This document shows positions 34,761-43,487 of a DNA stretch of 64,000 nt, piece by piece. How positions within the stretch are numbered: position 1 is the first letter of the stretch; each line of letters begins with the position of its first letter. The notes beneath the pieces were generated by a model. It was not told where the DNA came from. It did not search any database and was given only the letters and a program-made list of their open reading frames with translations. Source of the stretch: Fibrobacter sp. UBA4297 (lineage in GTDB: Bacteria; Fibrobacterota; Fibrobacteria; Fibrobacterales; Fibrobacteraceae); contig NZ_DGUZ01000012.1 of assembly GCF_002394865.1 (NCBI RefSeq), positions 133,905-197,904 on the forward strand, given 5' to 3'. The translations under genes and the position numbers were made by a program.

Positions 34761-35907
34761 GAATCTCCTTGGTTAAAGAATACCCCAAAATCAGTTGTGA
34801 AACAACATGCATTTCTCGGTAAGACATTGAAAAAAAAGTTCGTAAGAAAAAATCAATAAATACAATTTGCATAACAAGACTCTCTGTTTTCTTTAGCCGC
34901 CCCACCCAAGCTGTTTTAGCAAACATGCTCCAATAAAAAATAAAACATAAAACACCCAACAAGCCATGATTTACAGCAATTTCCAACCAATCATTGTGGG
35001 CATATCCAATCATCTGCATTGTGTAATTAGCTCCTGATCCTAAAAAAAATTGACTAGGAGAAGCATCATCAAGAAAATAGTTTAAATACGCACTAAACAG
35101 TCTATCTCTTCCACTTGCATTTCCTTCAGAAGTTTGTTCAATTCTATTTATGAAATAATCACTAGTCTCCATCTTATATTCAACAAATTTAGCTCCGACA
35201 ACAAATAAAATAAATAATAAAATCATAATGCTAATTTTGGTTTTGATATTTGACGTTTTTAAAGCATTCCATAAAACAAGCATTATGCAAATTACACCAA
35301 TAATAATAGCGCCACGTTTCATTGCCATTATTGTAAAAACAAAACACGTTCCTAAAATGACATATAGCAAAAGAACACGTTTTTTAAAAAAAAGACTTAA
35401 TGGAATCAACGCTGTAAATAAATAGCCAATATTATTTGTAAATTCTGTTTTGTTTATTTTTGCAAGTATCGCATTCCGCAATAATGTTCGTTCACTTGCA
35501 AAATAATATACAATAGTCAATGTAATAAAGAAAATCGCCCATATTTGAACGCTTTTTTCATTTATCCTACCTTCCTTCGAAAAAACATAAAATGCATAAA
35601 TAGGTAATAAAGATACATAAATCTGTTTTAAAAATTCTGAACCAGGTACAGGATTATAATCATAAGGAATTATTATCAAATATAATCCATATACAGTAAA
35701 TAACGAAAGTAAAGCGTTCAATCCCATTAAATAAGCGGGAATTTTATATTGGGTATTTGCGATAAATACATAATATAGAGAAACTACTAACAATACAACC
35801 ATCATTAGTTTTATCGCAACAAAACCATCGGGGAAAAGAATTCCTTGATAAAAATAGATACACCAACCAAGGGTATATAAATTGGGCTTATTAATCCAAC
35901 TAAACAT
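34723..35907 (-). CDS. O-antigen ligase/polymerase family membrane protein
   Basis: A 394-residue polytopic protein with about ten hydrophobic helices. A large loop contains GSGANYTMQMIGYAHNDWLE, then NHGLLGVLCFIFYW, the signature of Wzy_C/WaaL-type proteins. As no other polymerase is in the leftward operon, it is probably that operon's Wzy. I start at the ATG at 35907, which overlaps the preceding gene by eight bases; an in-frame start at 35970 lies deep in that gene. Confidence 0.85.
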   Translation of the reverse strand: MFSWINKPNLYTLGWCIYFYQGILFPDGFVAIKLMMVVLLVVSLYYVFIANTQYKIPAYLMGLNALLSLFTVYGLYLIIIPYDYNPVPGSEFLKQIYVSLLPIYAFYVFSKEGRINEKSVQIWAIFFITLTIVYYFASERTLLRNAILAKINKTEFTNNIGYLFTALIPLSLFFKKRVLLLYVILGTCFVFTIMAMKRGAIIIGVICIMLVLWNALKTSNIKTKISIMILLFILFVVGAKFVEYKMETSDYFINRIEQTSEGNASGRDRLFSAYLNYFLDDASPSQFFLGSGANYTMQMIGYAHNDWLEIAVNHGLLGVLCFIFYWSMFAKTAWVGRLKKTESLVMQIVFIDFFLRTFFSMSYREMHVVSQLILGYSLTKEIRDEQVIYSNHTV

Positions 35908-37045
35908 TTGTCGTTTTTCCCGATATACGAGTTTCGATAAATTGTATGATAGCTTTTGCTCTTTTATCAATTGTAAGATTAGAGGCTTTTTTTAAAGAGC
36001 CTTCAGCCATTGATTCTCGTAGTTGAAAATCGTTATACAGTTTATTAATTGCAAAGGCAATTTCTTCAACAGAATTAGAATTTATGCGTATGGAATTTCC
36101 TTCATCCAAAAGCTCGTCATTAAATGATAAGTCAGAACTAATGATAGGCAAATTGCATGCCATCGCTTCAATTATGGCATTACAACACCCTTCTGCAAGA
36201 GTTGGTAAAACGAAAATATCTGCACAATTTAACAAAGAACATAATTTTTCATGTTTTACATTACCTTTAAAGATAATGTTTGGACAACTTGGCTCATCAG
36301 GACCATTTCCCACAAATATGGAATATATATTGGGATTGTTCAATTTCTTTATTGCTTCAGAAACTCGATTGGAACCTTTTCTATTGTTAAACCATCCAAC
36401 AAAAGCAACAATAAAAGCATTTTCAGGATAATCGTATTTTTTTCGACATTCTTTTTTATCCATTTTATAGAATTTTTTTTCGTCAATTGCATTTGGAATT
36501 ACAACACACTTATCATCCGAAGTTAAACCTAGATTAATCGATTCGTTTTTATTTTTTTTGGAAACACAAATAACCCCAGAGATATAATTACAAAAAGATA
36601 CTTGATATGAGATTTTGTTTAGAGGTTTGGGAATAGAACTCTCCCCGGATGCAACAAATAGAGGAATATCATTTCTTTTTGCAAAATTAAATGCTAAAAT
36701 TGCAGAAGACCAAAAATGTGCATATATCACATCGGGGATAATAGGCAACATTTTAAACGCTTTTTTTAGAGCCTGTTTTTGAAAAAAATCAGTTGGACAG
36801 AAATGACCGATTCTAAACATTGAAAAAGATAGATAATTGGGACGAATTAGAACAACTTGTCCACCAGACTTGAATTTTTGAATTTCAATTGCTTTATTAA
36901 AGCACTTGTACCTAGTAATACTAAACGGCGATACAACAAAACAGCAATGCCCTTGTTCAGCAAACTCGTCAACAAGTTGCTTGACAAAAGAAAAAGTACT
37001 TGACTTTTTACTAGGATAATCAGAACAAACAACACAAATATTCAT
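35900..37045 (-). CDS. Family 4 glycosyltransferase
   Basis: A 381-residue GT-B protein. The N-terminal ICVVCSDYPSKKSSTFSF and PDVIYAHFWSSAILAF are followed by the donor domain with VVIPNAIDEKKF, AFVGWFNNRKGSNRVSEAI, FVGNGPDEP and DIFVLPTLAEGCCNAIIEAM (E-x7-E type motif). Three bases separate it from the upstream GT4. Confidence 0.9.
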   Translation of the reverse strand: MNICVVCSDYPSKKSSTFSFVKQLVDEFAEQGHCCFVVSPFSITRYKCFNKAIEIQKFKSGGQVVLIRPNYLSFSMFRIGHFCPTDFFQKQALKKAFKMLPIIPDVIYAHFWSSAILAFNFAKRNDIPLFVASGESSIPKPLNKISYQVSFCNYISGVICVSKKNKNESINLGLTSDDKCVVIPNAIDEKKFYKMDKKECRKKYDYPENAFIVAFVGWFNNRKGSNRVSEAIKKLNNPNIYSIFVGNGPDEPSCPNIIFKGNVKHEKLCSLLNCADIFVLPTLAEGCCNAIIEAMACNLPIISSDLSFNDELLDEGNSIRINSNSVEEIAFAINKLYNDFQLRESMAEGSLKKASNLTIDKRAKAIIQFIETRISGKTTNV

Positions 37046-37048
37046 ACG

Positions 37049-38194
37049 CTAAACAATACTTCTTTCTGCTATATTGCGATAAGAGAAAAATTTCATGCTA
37101 TTTAAAGCAATAGATTTCATCTTATCAAGTTTATTACCTAAAAATACATCTTCAATATTTTTTTTGATTTCATCAACAGAATCTTTACGCAAAAATTTTA
37201 CATTTCCGCCACGGTCAACATGTGTCGTTCCTTCCCAATACTTAACTATCATAGGGATACCCATACCTGCAACCTGTTCCCAAAAAACAGAATGACGACC
37301 AGGAAACATTACTAAATCAGCCATTGCAAAATGTGGATAAGCCTCCTCAGATGAAACCCATCCTATGTATTTAACTTTGTCTGAGCAACGCTTTTCGACT
37401 TCTCCTTTTAATTCGGGAACAACAGAACCGAAAACAATTAATTTTAACTTAGGATTGTTAATTTGATTTACAGCATCCATCAACAACAATGTTTGCTTCT
37501 TTGCTAAATCAATTTTACCACCTGTAACTATTAGTTGATTATCTTCCGCAATACCATATTTTTCCCGATATTTAACACGAACATCGGAGCGTGAGGATTT
37601 TTCAACAAGATCATCGTCAGCCCCCATAGGCAAAAATTCAACTTTATCAGCAGGTAGCCCGTAAACGTCTTTCAAAAAATCAACACGTGCAGGTAAGACT
37701 CCATACCATTTTTTTACAAACGGATTGATTTTTTGTGCATAATACCGCCAAATTATTTTATGCAGTATGTTTTTTGAAATCCAATTTGTTGCACTATTTG
37801 AAAAATCAGCATGATTGTCTACATAAGTAACAACATAAGAGTGCGATTTTAAATACTTGACAATGGTTGAAATGTCACGAAATTGGCACCCATGAATAAA
37901 TAGAACGTCTGGAGAAATTTTCTGTAGAATTTCTAAAATTTTCCCATATTTTTTTATTTTTGAATTAAATGAGACACCATTACAAATACTTAATCTAAAA
38001 ATATGTGTACCATCATTCAAATGATAATCTTTTTGAGAGGCTTTGTGTAAACCGCCATCCAAAGAATACACCCATTCAGATGTGACAATCGTAACAGAAT
38101 GTCCGAATCTACGATGAAACTTAGCAAGCATATTTTCTTGATAAGACCATCCATCAGTAATTGTTCCTGTAAGACACAAATGAACTAAATTCAT
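37049..38194 (-). CDS. Family 4-like glycosyltransferase
   Basis: A 381-residue GT-B-like protein. LVHLCLTGTITDGWSYQENM, PDVLFIHGCQFRDIST, LLMDAVNQINNPKLKLIVFG and ADLVMFPGRHSVFWEQVAGM are visible. The start at 38194 forms an ATGA overlap with the upstream GT2. The last part contains a histidine/arginine-rich donor loop. The sugar is unknown. Confidence 0.82.
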   Translation of the reverse strand: MNLVHLCLTGTITDGWSYQENMLAKFHRRFGHSVTIVTSEWVYSLDGGLHKASQKDYHLNDGTHIFRLSICNGVSFNSKIKKYGKILEILQKISPDVLFIHGCQFRDISTIVKYLKSHSYVVTYVDNHADFSNSATNWISKNILHKIIWRYYAQKINPFVKKWYGVLPARVDFLKDVYGLPADKVEFLPMGADDDLVEKSSRSDVRVKYREKYGIAEDNQLIVTGGKIDLAKKQTLLLMDAVNQINNPKLKLIVFGSVVPELKGEVEKRCSDKVKYIGWVSSEEAYPHFAMADLVMFPGRHSVFWEQVAGMGIPMIVKYWEGTTHVDRGGNVKFLRKDSVDEIKKNIEDVFLGNKLDKMKSIALNSMKFFSYRNIAERSIV

Positions 38195-38925
38195 ACAGTA
38201 AATTTCCATTTCTTTTTTGTTTTTATTTTATCTAAAAAAGCAAGAAATGAAACAAGCCTGTATTTGATTCTTGTTAAATAAGGTCTTTTATGAGAAGTAT
38301 TTTTGTCATGAATTCGATGTATAATGAGCGGCTCTTGCATAAAATAGGAACAATTATAAAATTCACCAACAAGTCCAATCCATTGATCATGCATATTTAC
38401 ATATTTTGAAAAAGGGAGTAGGAAATTTTTCATTTCTTTTGTTATAGCCATACAACATCCATAATACGCACTATAAATTAAATTACGAATAAAACCTTGT
38501 TTCTTATAATGGTTTTCAAAATGTCTCTTCTTATAAGTATTGTTGTTTATATCATCATTTGTTGCAATATACATATCATGCAGCAATACATGTACTGACT
38601 GATTTGCCGAAAAAAAATGTTTTATTTTATTTATTTTATTTGGAAGCCAAACATCATCTTGGTCACAAAACATAATGATATCTTTAGATGATTTACTTAA
38701 CAAAAATTCAAAATTTTTTATAATCCCTTTATGAGGACCATCAAAAAACAGGACTCTATTATCTTTTTTTGTAATTTTTTTTATAATTTCAATTGTTCCA
38801 TCTTTTGATCCGTCATCAGAAATAATCAATTCATCAGAAGAATCCATATAAGGCAAAATTGATTCTATCTGTTGTTGTACATATTTAGCTCCATTAAACG
38901 TAGCCATTATTATTGACGCATTCAT
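38191..38925 (-). CDS. Family 2 glycosyltransferase (rhamnosyltransferase-like)
   Basis: A 244-residue GT-A enzyme. SIIMATFNGAKYVQQQIESI, ELIISDDGSKDGTIEII and IIMFCDQDDVWLPNKI (DQDD) are typical of the RfbF-like group. The MHDQWIGLVGEF block follows. GAGGAGC before the ATG at 38925 decides this start over in-frame ATGs further upstream. Confidence 0.88.
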   Translation of the reverse strand: MNASIIMATFNGAKYVQQQIESILPYMDSSDELIISDDGSKDGTIEIIKKITKKDNRVLFFDGPHKGIIKNFEFLLSKSSKDIIMFCDQDDVWLPNKINKIKHFFSANQSVHVLLHDMYIATNDDINNNTYKKRHFENHYKKQGFIRNLIYSAYYGCCMAITKEMKNFLLPFSKYVNMHDQWIGLVGEFYNCSYFMQEPLIIHRIHDKNTSHKRPYLTRIKYRLVSFLAFLDKIKTKKKWKFTV

Positions 38926-38964
38926 TTTTTGCTCCTCTACACTTTTCTTCATCACATTTCGTAT

Positions 38965-40194
38965 TTATTTTATAACGTTATGAGCAATTTCAGATAAGAT
39001 GTTGTAATATTTTATCGTTTGCGTTTTTCTTGATGAATTTATGCGGCTCCAAGCCTTCGCGTTTTCACCTTTTTTGGCAAGCAAACTTCTTTCTTCGTAA
39101 GCCTGAAGAATCGTTTTTGCCAGAGCGTCAGCATCGCCATGTTCCAAAGTGTAGCCCATATCGCATTCCTTTATCATCCTAGCGATATCACTACTCTGGT
39201 CAACAAGAGACAGCAATGCTGATCCGGTCGCCATTATCACAAAGGTCTTTGAAGGGAGTGCCATTTTAGACAAACCTGGTTCAATAGAAACCAGTTCAAG
39301 GTCGCCAATACTGTAGATTTCCGAAAGTCTCGAAGCCGGTTGGAGTGGATAAACCGAAATAAAATCGAGATTTTCATCTTTGATTTGCTGTTCCAGTTTC
39401 TGCTTATACGATCCGCTGCCAATAATGACAAACCGAATCTGAGAATTCTGCGAGTGTACTTTCTTTGCTGCATCTACAATTACAGGCCAACCTTGGAACA
39501 GCCCGATATCACCGGCATAAGAGACAATGAACCCGTCTTTATCAATCCCAAGTTCACTCATAAGAGCGTTGTCTTTTCGATCAACATGATGCAAGCTCTC
39601 TGTATCCGCCCAGTTATAGATTACGTCAATTTTATCTTTTGGACATCCGTGAGATGCGATGGTTTCCTTCATCTCTTCCGAGATGGTTACAATCCTTGTA
39701 TTTCCTTGATACGCCTTTCTCTCACGATAACGGAAATACTTAATCAAAGGATTCGATTCTTTAAGCCCCTTAATACGCATCAATGTATCTGGGAACAAAT
39801 CCTGAGCATTGTACAATGTAGGCGCATACTTCGCAAGTTTTGCCCCCATCCACCCTAAAAACGGAGGAGAGCTATAAATGTAATATGCATCTGTAGGCGT
39901 TTTCTTAGCTTCTTTATAAAGTTCTTTTGTCAGCTGAAGGTATTTAATCATTCGATCAAACAACCCTTCACCTTCGCCACCACGAGAGCCAATTCTCTTG
40001 ACAACGACATTTTCAGAAATTTGCTCTACAGGATGATCAAGATAATAGTTCTTTACTTCTTCCGAGATTCGTCGTGAAGGGAATCCTGTAAGAACGGTTA
40101 CCTTAGCCCCAAGTTCTCCTAAATCAAGAGCCAGTTCATTCAATAACGCATGACGTTCCTTGCACAAATGACCGGTAATAAACGTAATCTTCAT
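38965..40194 (-). CDS. Family 4 glycosyltransferase (WbuB-like)
   Basis: A 409-residue GT-B enzyme. KITFITGHLCKERHALLNEL, VLTGFPSRRISEEVKNYYL, TLYNAQDLFPDTLMRIKGL, VIYNWADTESLHHVDRKDN, ISVYPLQPASRLSEIYSIGD and MATGSALLSLVDQSSDIARM are all WbuB-like. It may add L-FucNAc or a related sugar, as E. coli WbuB does (inference). GGAG lies just before the ATG at 40194; the start nearly abuts the aminotransferase stop. Confidence 0.88.
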   Translation of the reverse strand: MKITFITGHLCKERHALLNELALDLGELGAKVTVLTGFPSRRISEEVKNYYLDHPVEQISENVVVKRIGSRGGEGEGLFDRMIKYLQLTKELYKEAKKTPTDAYYIYSSPPFLGWMGAKLAKYAPTLYNAQDLFPDTLMRIKGLKESNPLIKYFRYRERKAYQGNTRIVTISEEMKETIASHGCPKDKIDVIYNWADTESLHHVDRKDNALMSELGIDKDGFIVSYAGDIGLFQGWPVIVDAAKKVHSQNSQIRFVIIGSGSYKQKLEQQIKDENLDFISVYPLQPASRLSEIYSIGDLELVSIEPGLSKMALPSKTFVIMATGSALLSLVDQSSDIARMIKECDMGYTLEHGDADALAKTILQAYEERSLLAKKGENAKAWSRINSSRKTQTIKYYNILSEIAHNVIK

Positions 40195-40196
40195 TT

Positions 40197-41120
40197 TTAC
40201 TCCGTATAAATTGCAGTCACCCAATTTTTAAACAGAGGATTCAATCCCTTAGCCGTATTGACATAAGACCGGTGCAAAATTTCGCTAATTTCACCACACC
40301 CGAGTTCATACCTATCAATACTTAATACAGGAGTCAACTCCATTGCGGAGCCACAGAGAAACGTTTCATCCGCTGTATAGAGTTCTGTTCTATCGATAGT
40401 TCTTTCTTCAACTTCATAACCCAAGCTCTTAGCAAGCTTAATTACGGTATCTCTTGTAATACTTTCAAGAACAGCATCTGTAAAAGCGGGCGTAATCAAT
40501 TTTCCATTTTTTACCATAAAGAAACAGCTACCAGGTCCTTCAGATATTTTGCCGTACTCATTAAGGAACAAGCAAGTATCGTACCCGTTTCTCAAGGCTT
40601 CTCTCTGTCCGTATCTGCTATTGATGTAGTTGGCACCACACTTGATACGAGGCGAAAGTGCATTCTCGCTGATGCGTCTCCAAGAAGTCACACAAACATT
40701 AAGCCCTTTTTTATTGTATTCGGCACTAGTTTTACCTCTCGGAATTGGAGCGACAAACATATTTGTTGGACCGTCCGAGCCCCAGGATCCAAAACCGTCT
40801 ACAAACAGCGTCTGACGAACTGAAAGATTTTCTTCGTATTCATTGGCTTTTACCACATCAACGAATGCTTTTTTTAAATCACTTTTGCTAAACGGACAAT
40901 CAATCTGGATAAGCCTTGCAGAACGGAGCAGCCTTTCGTAATGGTCGTCCAATCTAAATGCATACAACTGATGTTCATCTTCATTCCAATAGCATGGAAT
41001 TCCTTCAAACACATTTAACCCAAATTGCGAAGTAGGGGCCAATATGTTGATTTTGGCGTCATTCACATGGACGAGTTCGCCCTTAAACCATATCAATCTT
41101 TCAGAAACATCGTATTTCAT
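40197..41120 (-). CDS. Class IV aminotransferase (branched-chain/D-amino-acid type)
   Basis: A 307-residue fold-type IV PLP enzyme resembling IlvE. NVFEGIPCYWNEDEHQLYAF, IKCGANYINSRYGQREAL (the Lys region normally written K-x-x-N-Y), GYDTCLFLNEYGKISEGPGS and ADETFLCGSAMELTPVLSID match the family. Its location inside a polysaccharide operon suggests it makes an unusual amino-acid precursor rather than serving leucine or valine synthesis. The aldolase at 41806 and the TupA-like ligase could be partners. Confidence 0.85.
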   Translation of the reverse strand: MKYDVSERLIWFKGELVHVNDAKINILAPTSQFGLNVFEGIPCYWNEDEHQLYAFRLDDHYERLLRSARLIQIDCPFSKSDLKKAFVDVVKANEYEENLSVRQTLFVDGFGSWGSDGPTNMFVAPIPRGKTSAEYNKKGLNVCVTSWRRISENALSPRIKCGANYINSRYGQREALRNGYDTCLFLNEYGKISEGPGSCFFMVKNGKLITPAFTDAVLESITRDTVIKLAKSLGYEVEERTIDRTELYTADETFLCGSAMELTPVLSIDRYELGCGEISEILHRSYVNTAKGLNPLFKNWVTAIYTE

Positions 41121-41128
41121 TTTTTTTC

Positions 41129-41776
41129 TCAGTGATGGTCAACACCCATAGATTCTTTATTCTTTTCCATATTTTCCTGAGTTTCTTCGACATCTTTCAT
41201 GGAAAATACGCGGACAAAAGTCAAAAACCACATTTTTATATCATAAAAGATTCCGTATTTCTTTACTTTATCAATATAGATATTGTCGTATTTGACCTTT
41301 TCATCCCAGGCAAGTTCATTTCGTCCGGTAACTTGGGCAAGTCCCGTTATTCCCGGAAGGATGGTAAACCGTCTTTTATAAGCCTCATTTAATTCTTCAT
41401 ACTTTGGGAAATGACCAACGACAGGCGACCTCGGTCCAACAAAAGCCATGTCTCCCTTTACGATATTCCAAAGCTGGGGCAGCTCATCGAGGCTTGTTTT
41501 ACGTAGAAACCGGCCAACAGATGTTATCCTTGGATCTCCGGCAAAACTATAGACTCCCGTACCCATATTTTGGGCGTTCACAACCATAGAACGGAACTTT
41601 AACATTCTATAAGTTTTGAAATTTTTCCCAATCCTTTCCTGTTTAAATATAACCGGACCTTTAGAATCCAATTTTACAGCAACGGCAATAACCAACAGGA
41701 GCGGAGAAAAAACGATTAGGGCGATCCCCGCAATAACTGTATCAATAATTCTTCTAACCAGGAAATACATAAGCAA
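41129..41776 (-). CDS. Initiating undecaprenyl-phosphate sugar transferase
   Basis: A 215-residue phosphoglycosyltransferase. N-terminal helix IIDTVIAGIALIVFSPLLLV, then VIFKQERIGKNFKTYRMLKF, TSLDELPQLWNIVKGDMAFV, GPRSPVVGHFP and LPGITGLAQVTGRNELAWDE. This is the second initiating enzyme in the region, presumably starting a different repeat unit from the one begun by the protein at 12001-12630. Eight bases separate it from the aminotransferase downstream. Confidence 0.92.
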   Translation of the reverse strand: MLMYFLVRRIIDTVIAGIALIVFSPLLLVIAVAVKLDSKGPVIFKQERIGKNFKTYRMLKFRSMVVNAQNMGTGVYSFAGDPRITSVGRFLRKTSLDELPQLWNIVKGDMAFVGPRSPVVGHFPKYEELNEAYKRRFTILPGITGLAQVTGRNELAWDEKVKYDNIYIDKVKKYGIFYDIKMWFLTFVRVFSMKDVEETQENMEKNKESMGVDHH

Positions 41777-41805
41777 ATATCCTTGTTGTTTTTCAGTTAG
41801 GCTCC

Positions 41806-42651
41806 CTACGCAACCGCATTTTTCTTGGCAAATTTCAAATGTTCAACAATTGCATCTACAGCAGTCGCGACCTCGGCTTTGTTTTTAGCAAAATCTTCGG
41901 GAGTTTTGTCCGCGAGTGATGATTCGAATGCGCGAAGTGTCTTTAAGTTTTCGCTGAAGGTTCGTTCGATTTCGGCAATATCCGTTATTCTAGCACAATC
42001 GCAAAACGAGCGAGAAAGGATGGCGCGGGTAGAACCGAGCCTATAATGTTCCATGATGACCTTTTCTGCTGGCAGCATACCGCTACCAAGCTTTGCAATA
42101 CCACCAAAACCGTAAGGAATCCTTGCAGCCTTAAACTTGTTGCAAAGTTTTTCGACCGTTCCGTCCGACAAAAGTTCGAACATAAACGTCATACCATACG
42201 AAAGGTGCAAATCGTTGAGCCCGATATGGATTTCGTCAAAACCGCCTTGAGCAAGAACTTCGTCCACGCATTCTAAGGCTTCTTTCGTTTCAAGAAGCAG
42301 TGTTGTTTTGCAACGGCCATTAACCGCATTGACAAAATTTGAGACTTCTTCGGATGTTTTCCAGTACGGGAGCATGATAATGTCGGCTCCAGCGTCTATT
42401 ACCGAATTAATTTCGGCAGTACTACCATCGTACCATGGGTTTACGCGGACAAGCATTTCAGAGGTCGTAAGATGCGGCTTGATAGCCTTGATATCCGCAA
42501 CAGAGTGGTGAGACTTGACTGAGTCGTAATTTTTCTGACGTTCCTCTTTACCACGGGTTTCCAAATCAACCCAAATGCGATCAACACCATATTTTTGGGC
42601 AATTTGCGCCACATCTTGCCGATTCGTAATGTACATCAGACACAGAGACAT
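41806..42651 (-). CDS. HpcH/HpaI aldolase/citrate lyase family protein
   Basis: A 281-residue TIM-barrel-like protein. DRIWVDLETRGKEER, MLVRVNPWYDGSTAEINSVI, GADIIMLPYWKTSEEVSNFV, TTLLLETKEALECVDEVLA and DEIHIGLNDLHLSYGMTFMF match CitE-like aldolases found in O-antigen and capsule clusters. Such enzymes join or split 2-keto acids and acyl-CoA or aldehydes. The substrate here is unknown, but the next genes include a class IV aminotransferase that could aminate a keto-acid product. Confidence 0.85.
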   Translation of the reverse strand: MSLCLMYITNRQDVAQIAQKYGVDRIWVDLETRGKEERQKNYDSVKSHHSVADIKAIKPHLTTSEMLVRVNPWYDGSTAEINSVIDAGADIIMLPYWKTSEEVSNFVNAVNGRCKTTLLLETKEALECVDEVLAQGGFDEIHIGLNDLHLSYGMTFMFELLSDGTVEKLCNKFKAARIPYGFGGIAKLGSGMLPAEKVIMEHYRLGSTRAILSRSFCDCARITDIAEIERTFSENLKTLRAFESSLADKTPEDFAKNKAEVATAVDAIVEHLKFAKKNAVA

Positions 42652-42665
42652 AAAGTTTGCACCCC

Positions 42666-43262
42666 CTAAACGTTATGTCCGGGAACGCCAATTCCCTGTT
42701 CTTTGCAGAAAACCGAACCACAGGCTATGTGCGTTTCGGTAGGGACAACAGCAAGTGATTCAACGACTGCGTTACAGTCTACGTGGCAAAATTCGCCCAC
42801 AAAAGCGTCATGCCTGACTACAGCTCCACTTGCAATGAAGCTAGAGGTTGCGACCACGGCTCCAGATTGCACTGTAGCGTTTGGCTCGATGCAGCACCCT
42901 TTTTGAAGTTGAGCGCTAGGGCTTACATAAGCCTTGGGGTGCACTAAAATTGCCGAAGTAATGCAGTTATACTGCAACTGTTCGGTAAGCTTACGACGGA
43001 GTGCTGTATTGCCAATGGCAACGAAACCATAGCGGAATTCTCCGGCGAATTTTGGGAGGTCAGCAAAGGTGCCGATTAATGAAATTTGACTGGATCCTTC
43101 ACTTCGTTCAGGATGACTTTCTTGCAAGGACGTCGTCGAAGCTTTGTACGAATCGTCGAGGAATGCAATACGGCCAAAGACGCCCATGGCGTCAGCGATT
43201 TCAGCGGCCATTACGCCGTACTGGCCGGCTCCCAAAATAAGCAGATTATTCTGTGAAATCAC
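42666..43262 (-). CDS. PglD-like sugar O/N-acetyltransferase with an in-frame repeat insertion
   Basis: A 198-residue protein. The N-terminal nucleotide-sugar-binding strand is NNLLILGAGQYGVMAAEIAD. It is followed by a hexapeptide beta-helix (CCIEPNATVQSGAVVATSSF, FVGEFCHVDCNAVVESLAVV). The start is GTG at 43262: an in-frame TAA lies immediately upstream, and GAGG sits nine bases before. Residues ESHPERSEGSSQ near residue 50 are encoded by a dispersed repeat, making an insertion in the loop before SLIGTFADLPKF. It is the first gene of the leftward operon; a PglE-like partner is first in the rightward set. Confidence 0.85.
   Translation of the reverse strand: MISQNNLLILGAGQYGVMAAEIADAMGVFGRIAFLDDSYKASTTSLQESHPERSEGSSQISLIGTFADLPKFAGEFRYGFVAIGNTALRRKLTEQLQYNCITSAILVHPKAYVSPSAQLQKGCCIEPNATVQSGAVVATSSFIASGAVVRHDAFVGEFCHVDCNAVVESLAVVPTETHIACGSVFCKEQGIGVPGHNV
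43088..43117 (-). repeat. Dispersed repeat inserted in frame inside the pglD-like gene
   Basis: This 30-base segment, read on the minus strand, differs at two positions from the intergenic repeat at 11960-11989. It is translated as part of the protein (SHPERSEGSS). Confidence 0.9.
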
Positions 43263-43280
43263 TTACCGCAACCTCGGTGA
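43263..43280 (-). repeat. 18-bp leader repeat, inverted partner of 10608-10625
   Basis: TCACCGAGGTTGCGGTAA on the minus strand ends directly at the GTG start of the pglD-like gene. The identical sequence on the plus strand ends three bases before the ATG of the aminotransferase at 10629. Each copy contains GAGG at ribosome-binding distance. Confidence 0.9.
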
Positions 43281-43383
43281 TACTCTAGCCATCATTTGTA
43301 TGCAAAAATTCGCCATTTGCGACTCCTACACAAAATTTTGACTAGAAAAGTTGAAAATTCTTACGAAAATATAAGAATATTTT

Positions 43384-43419
43384 AATCAATATACTAGTTA
43401 CCACCCCAAAAAATGTCAA
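43384..43419 (-). promoter_or_regulatory. Strong sigma70-type promoter of the leftward polysaccharide operon
   Basis: On the minus strand TTGACA (43414-43419) is followed after exactly 17 bases by TAGTAT (43391-43396) in a very AT-rich context. It points to the GTG at 43262, giving a leader of about 120 bases. Confidence 0.65.
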
Positions 43420-43487
43420 AAAACTTACGTTTTGGGTATTCTTCGTTAAAAACAAGATACACCCAATTTACAATTAGGGGTTATTTT

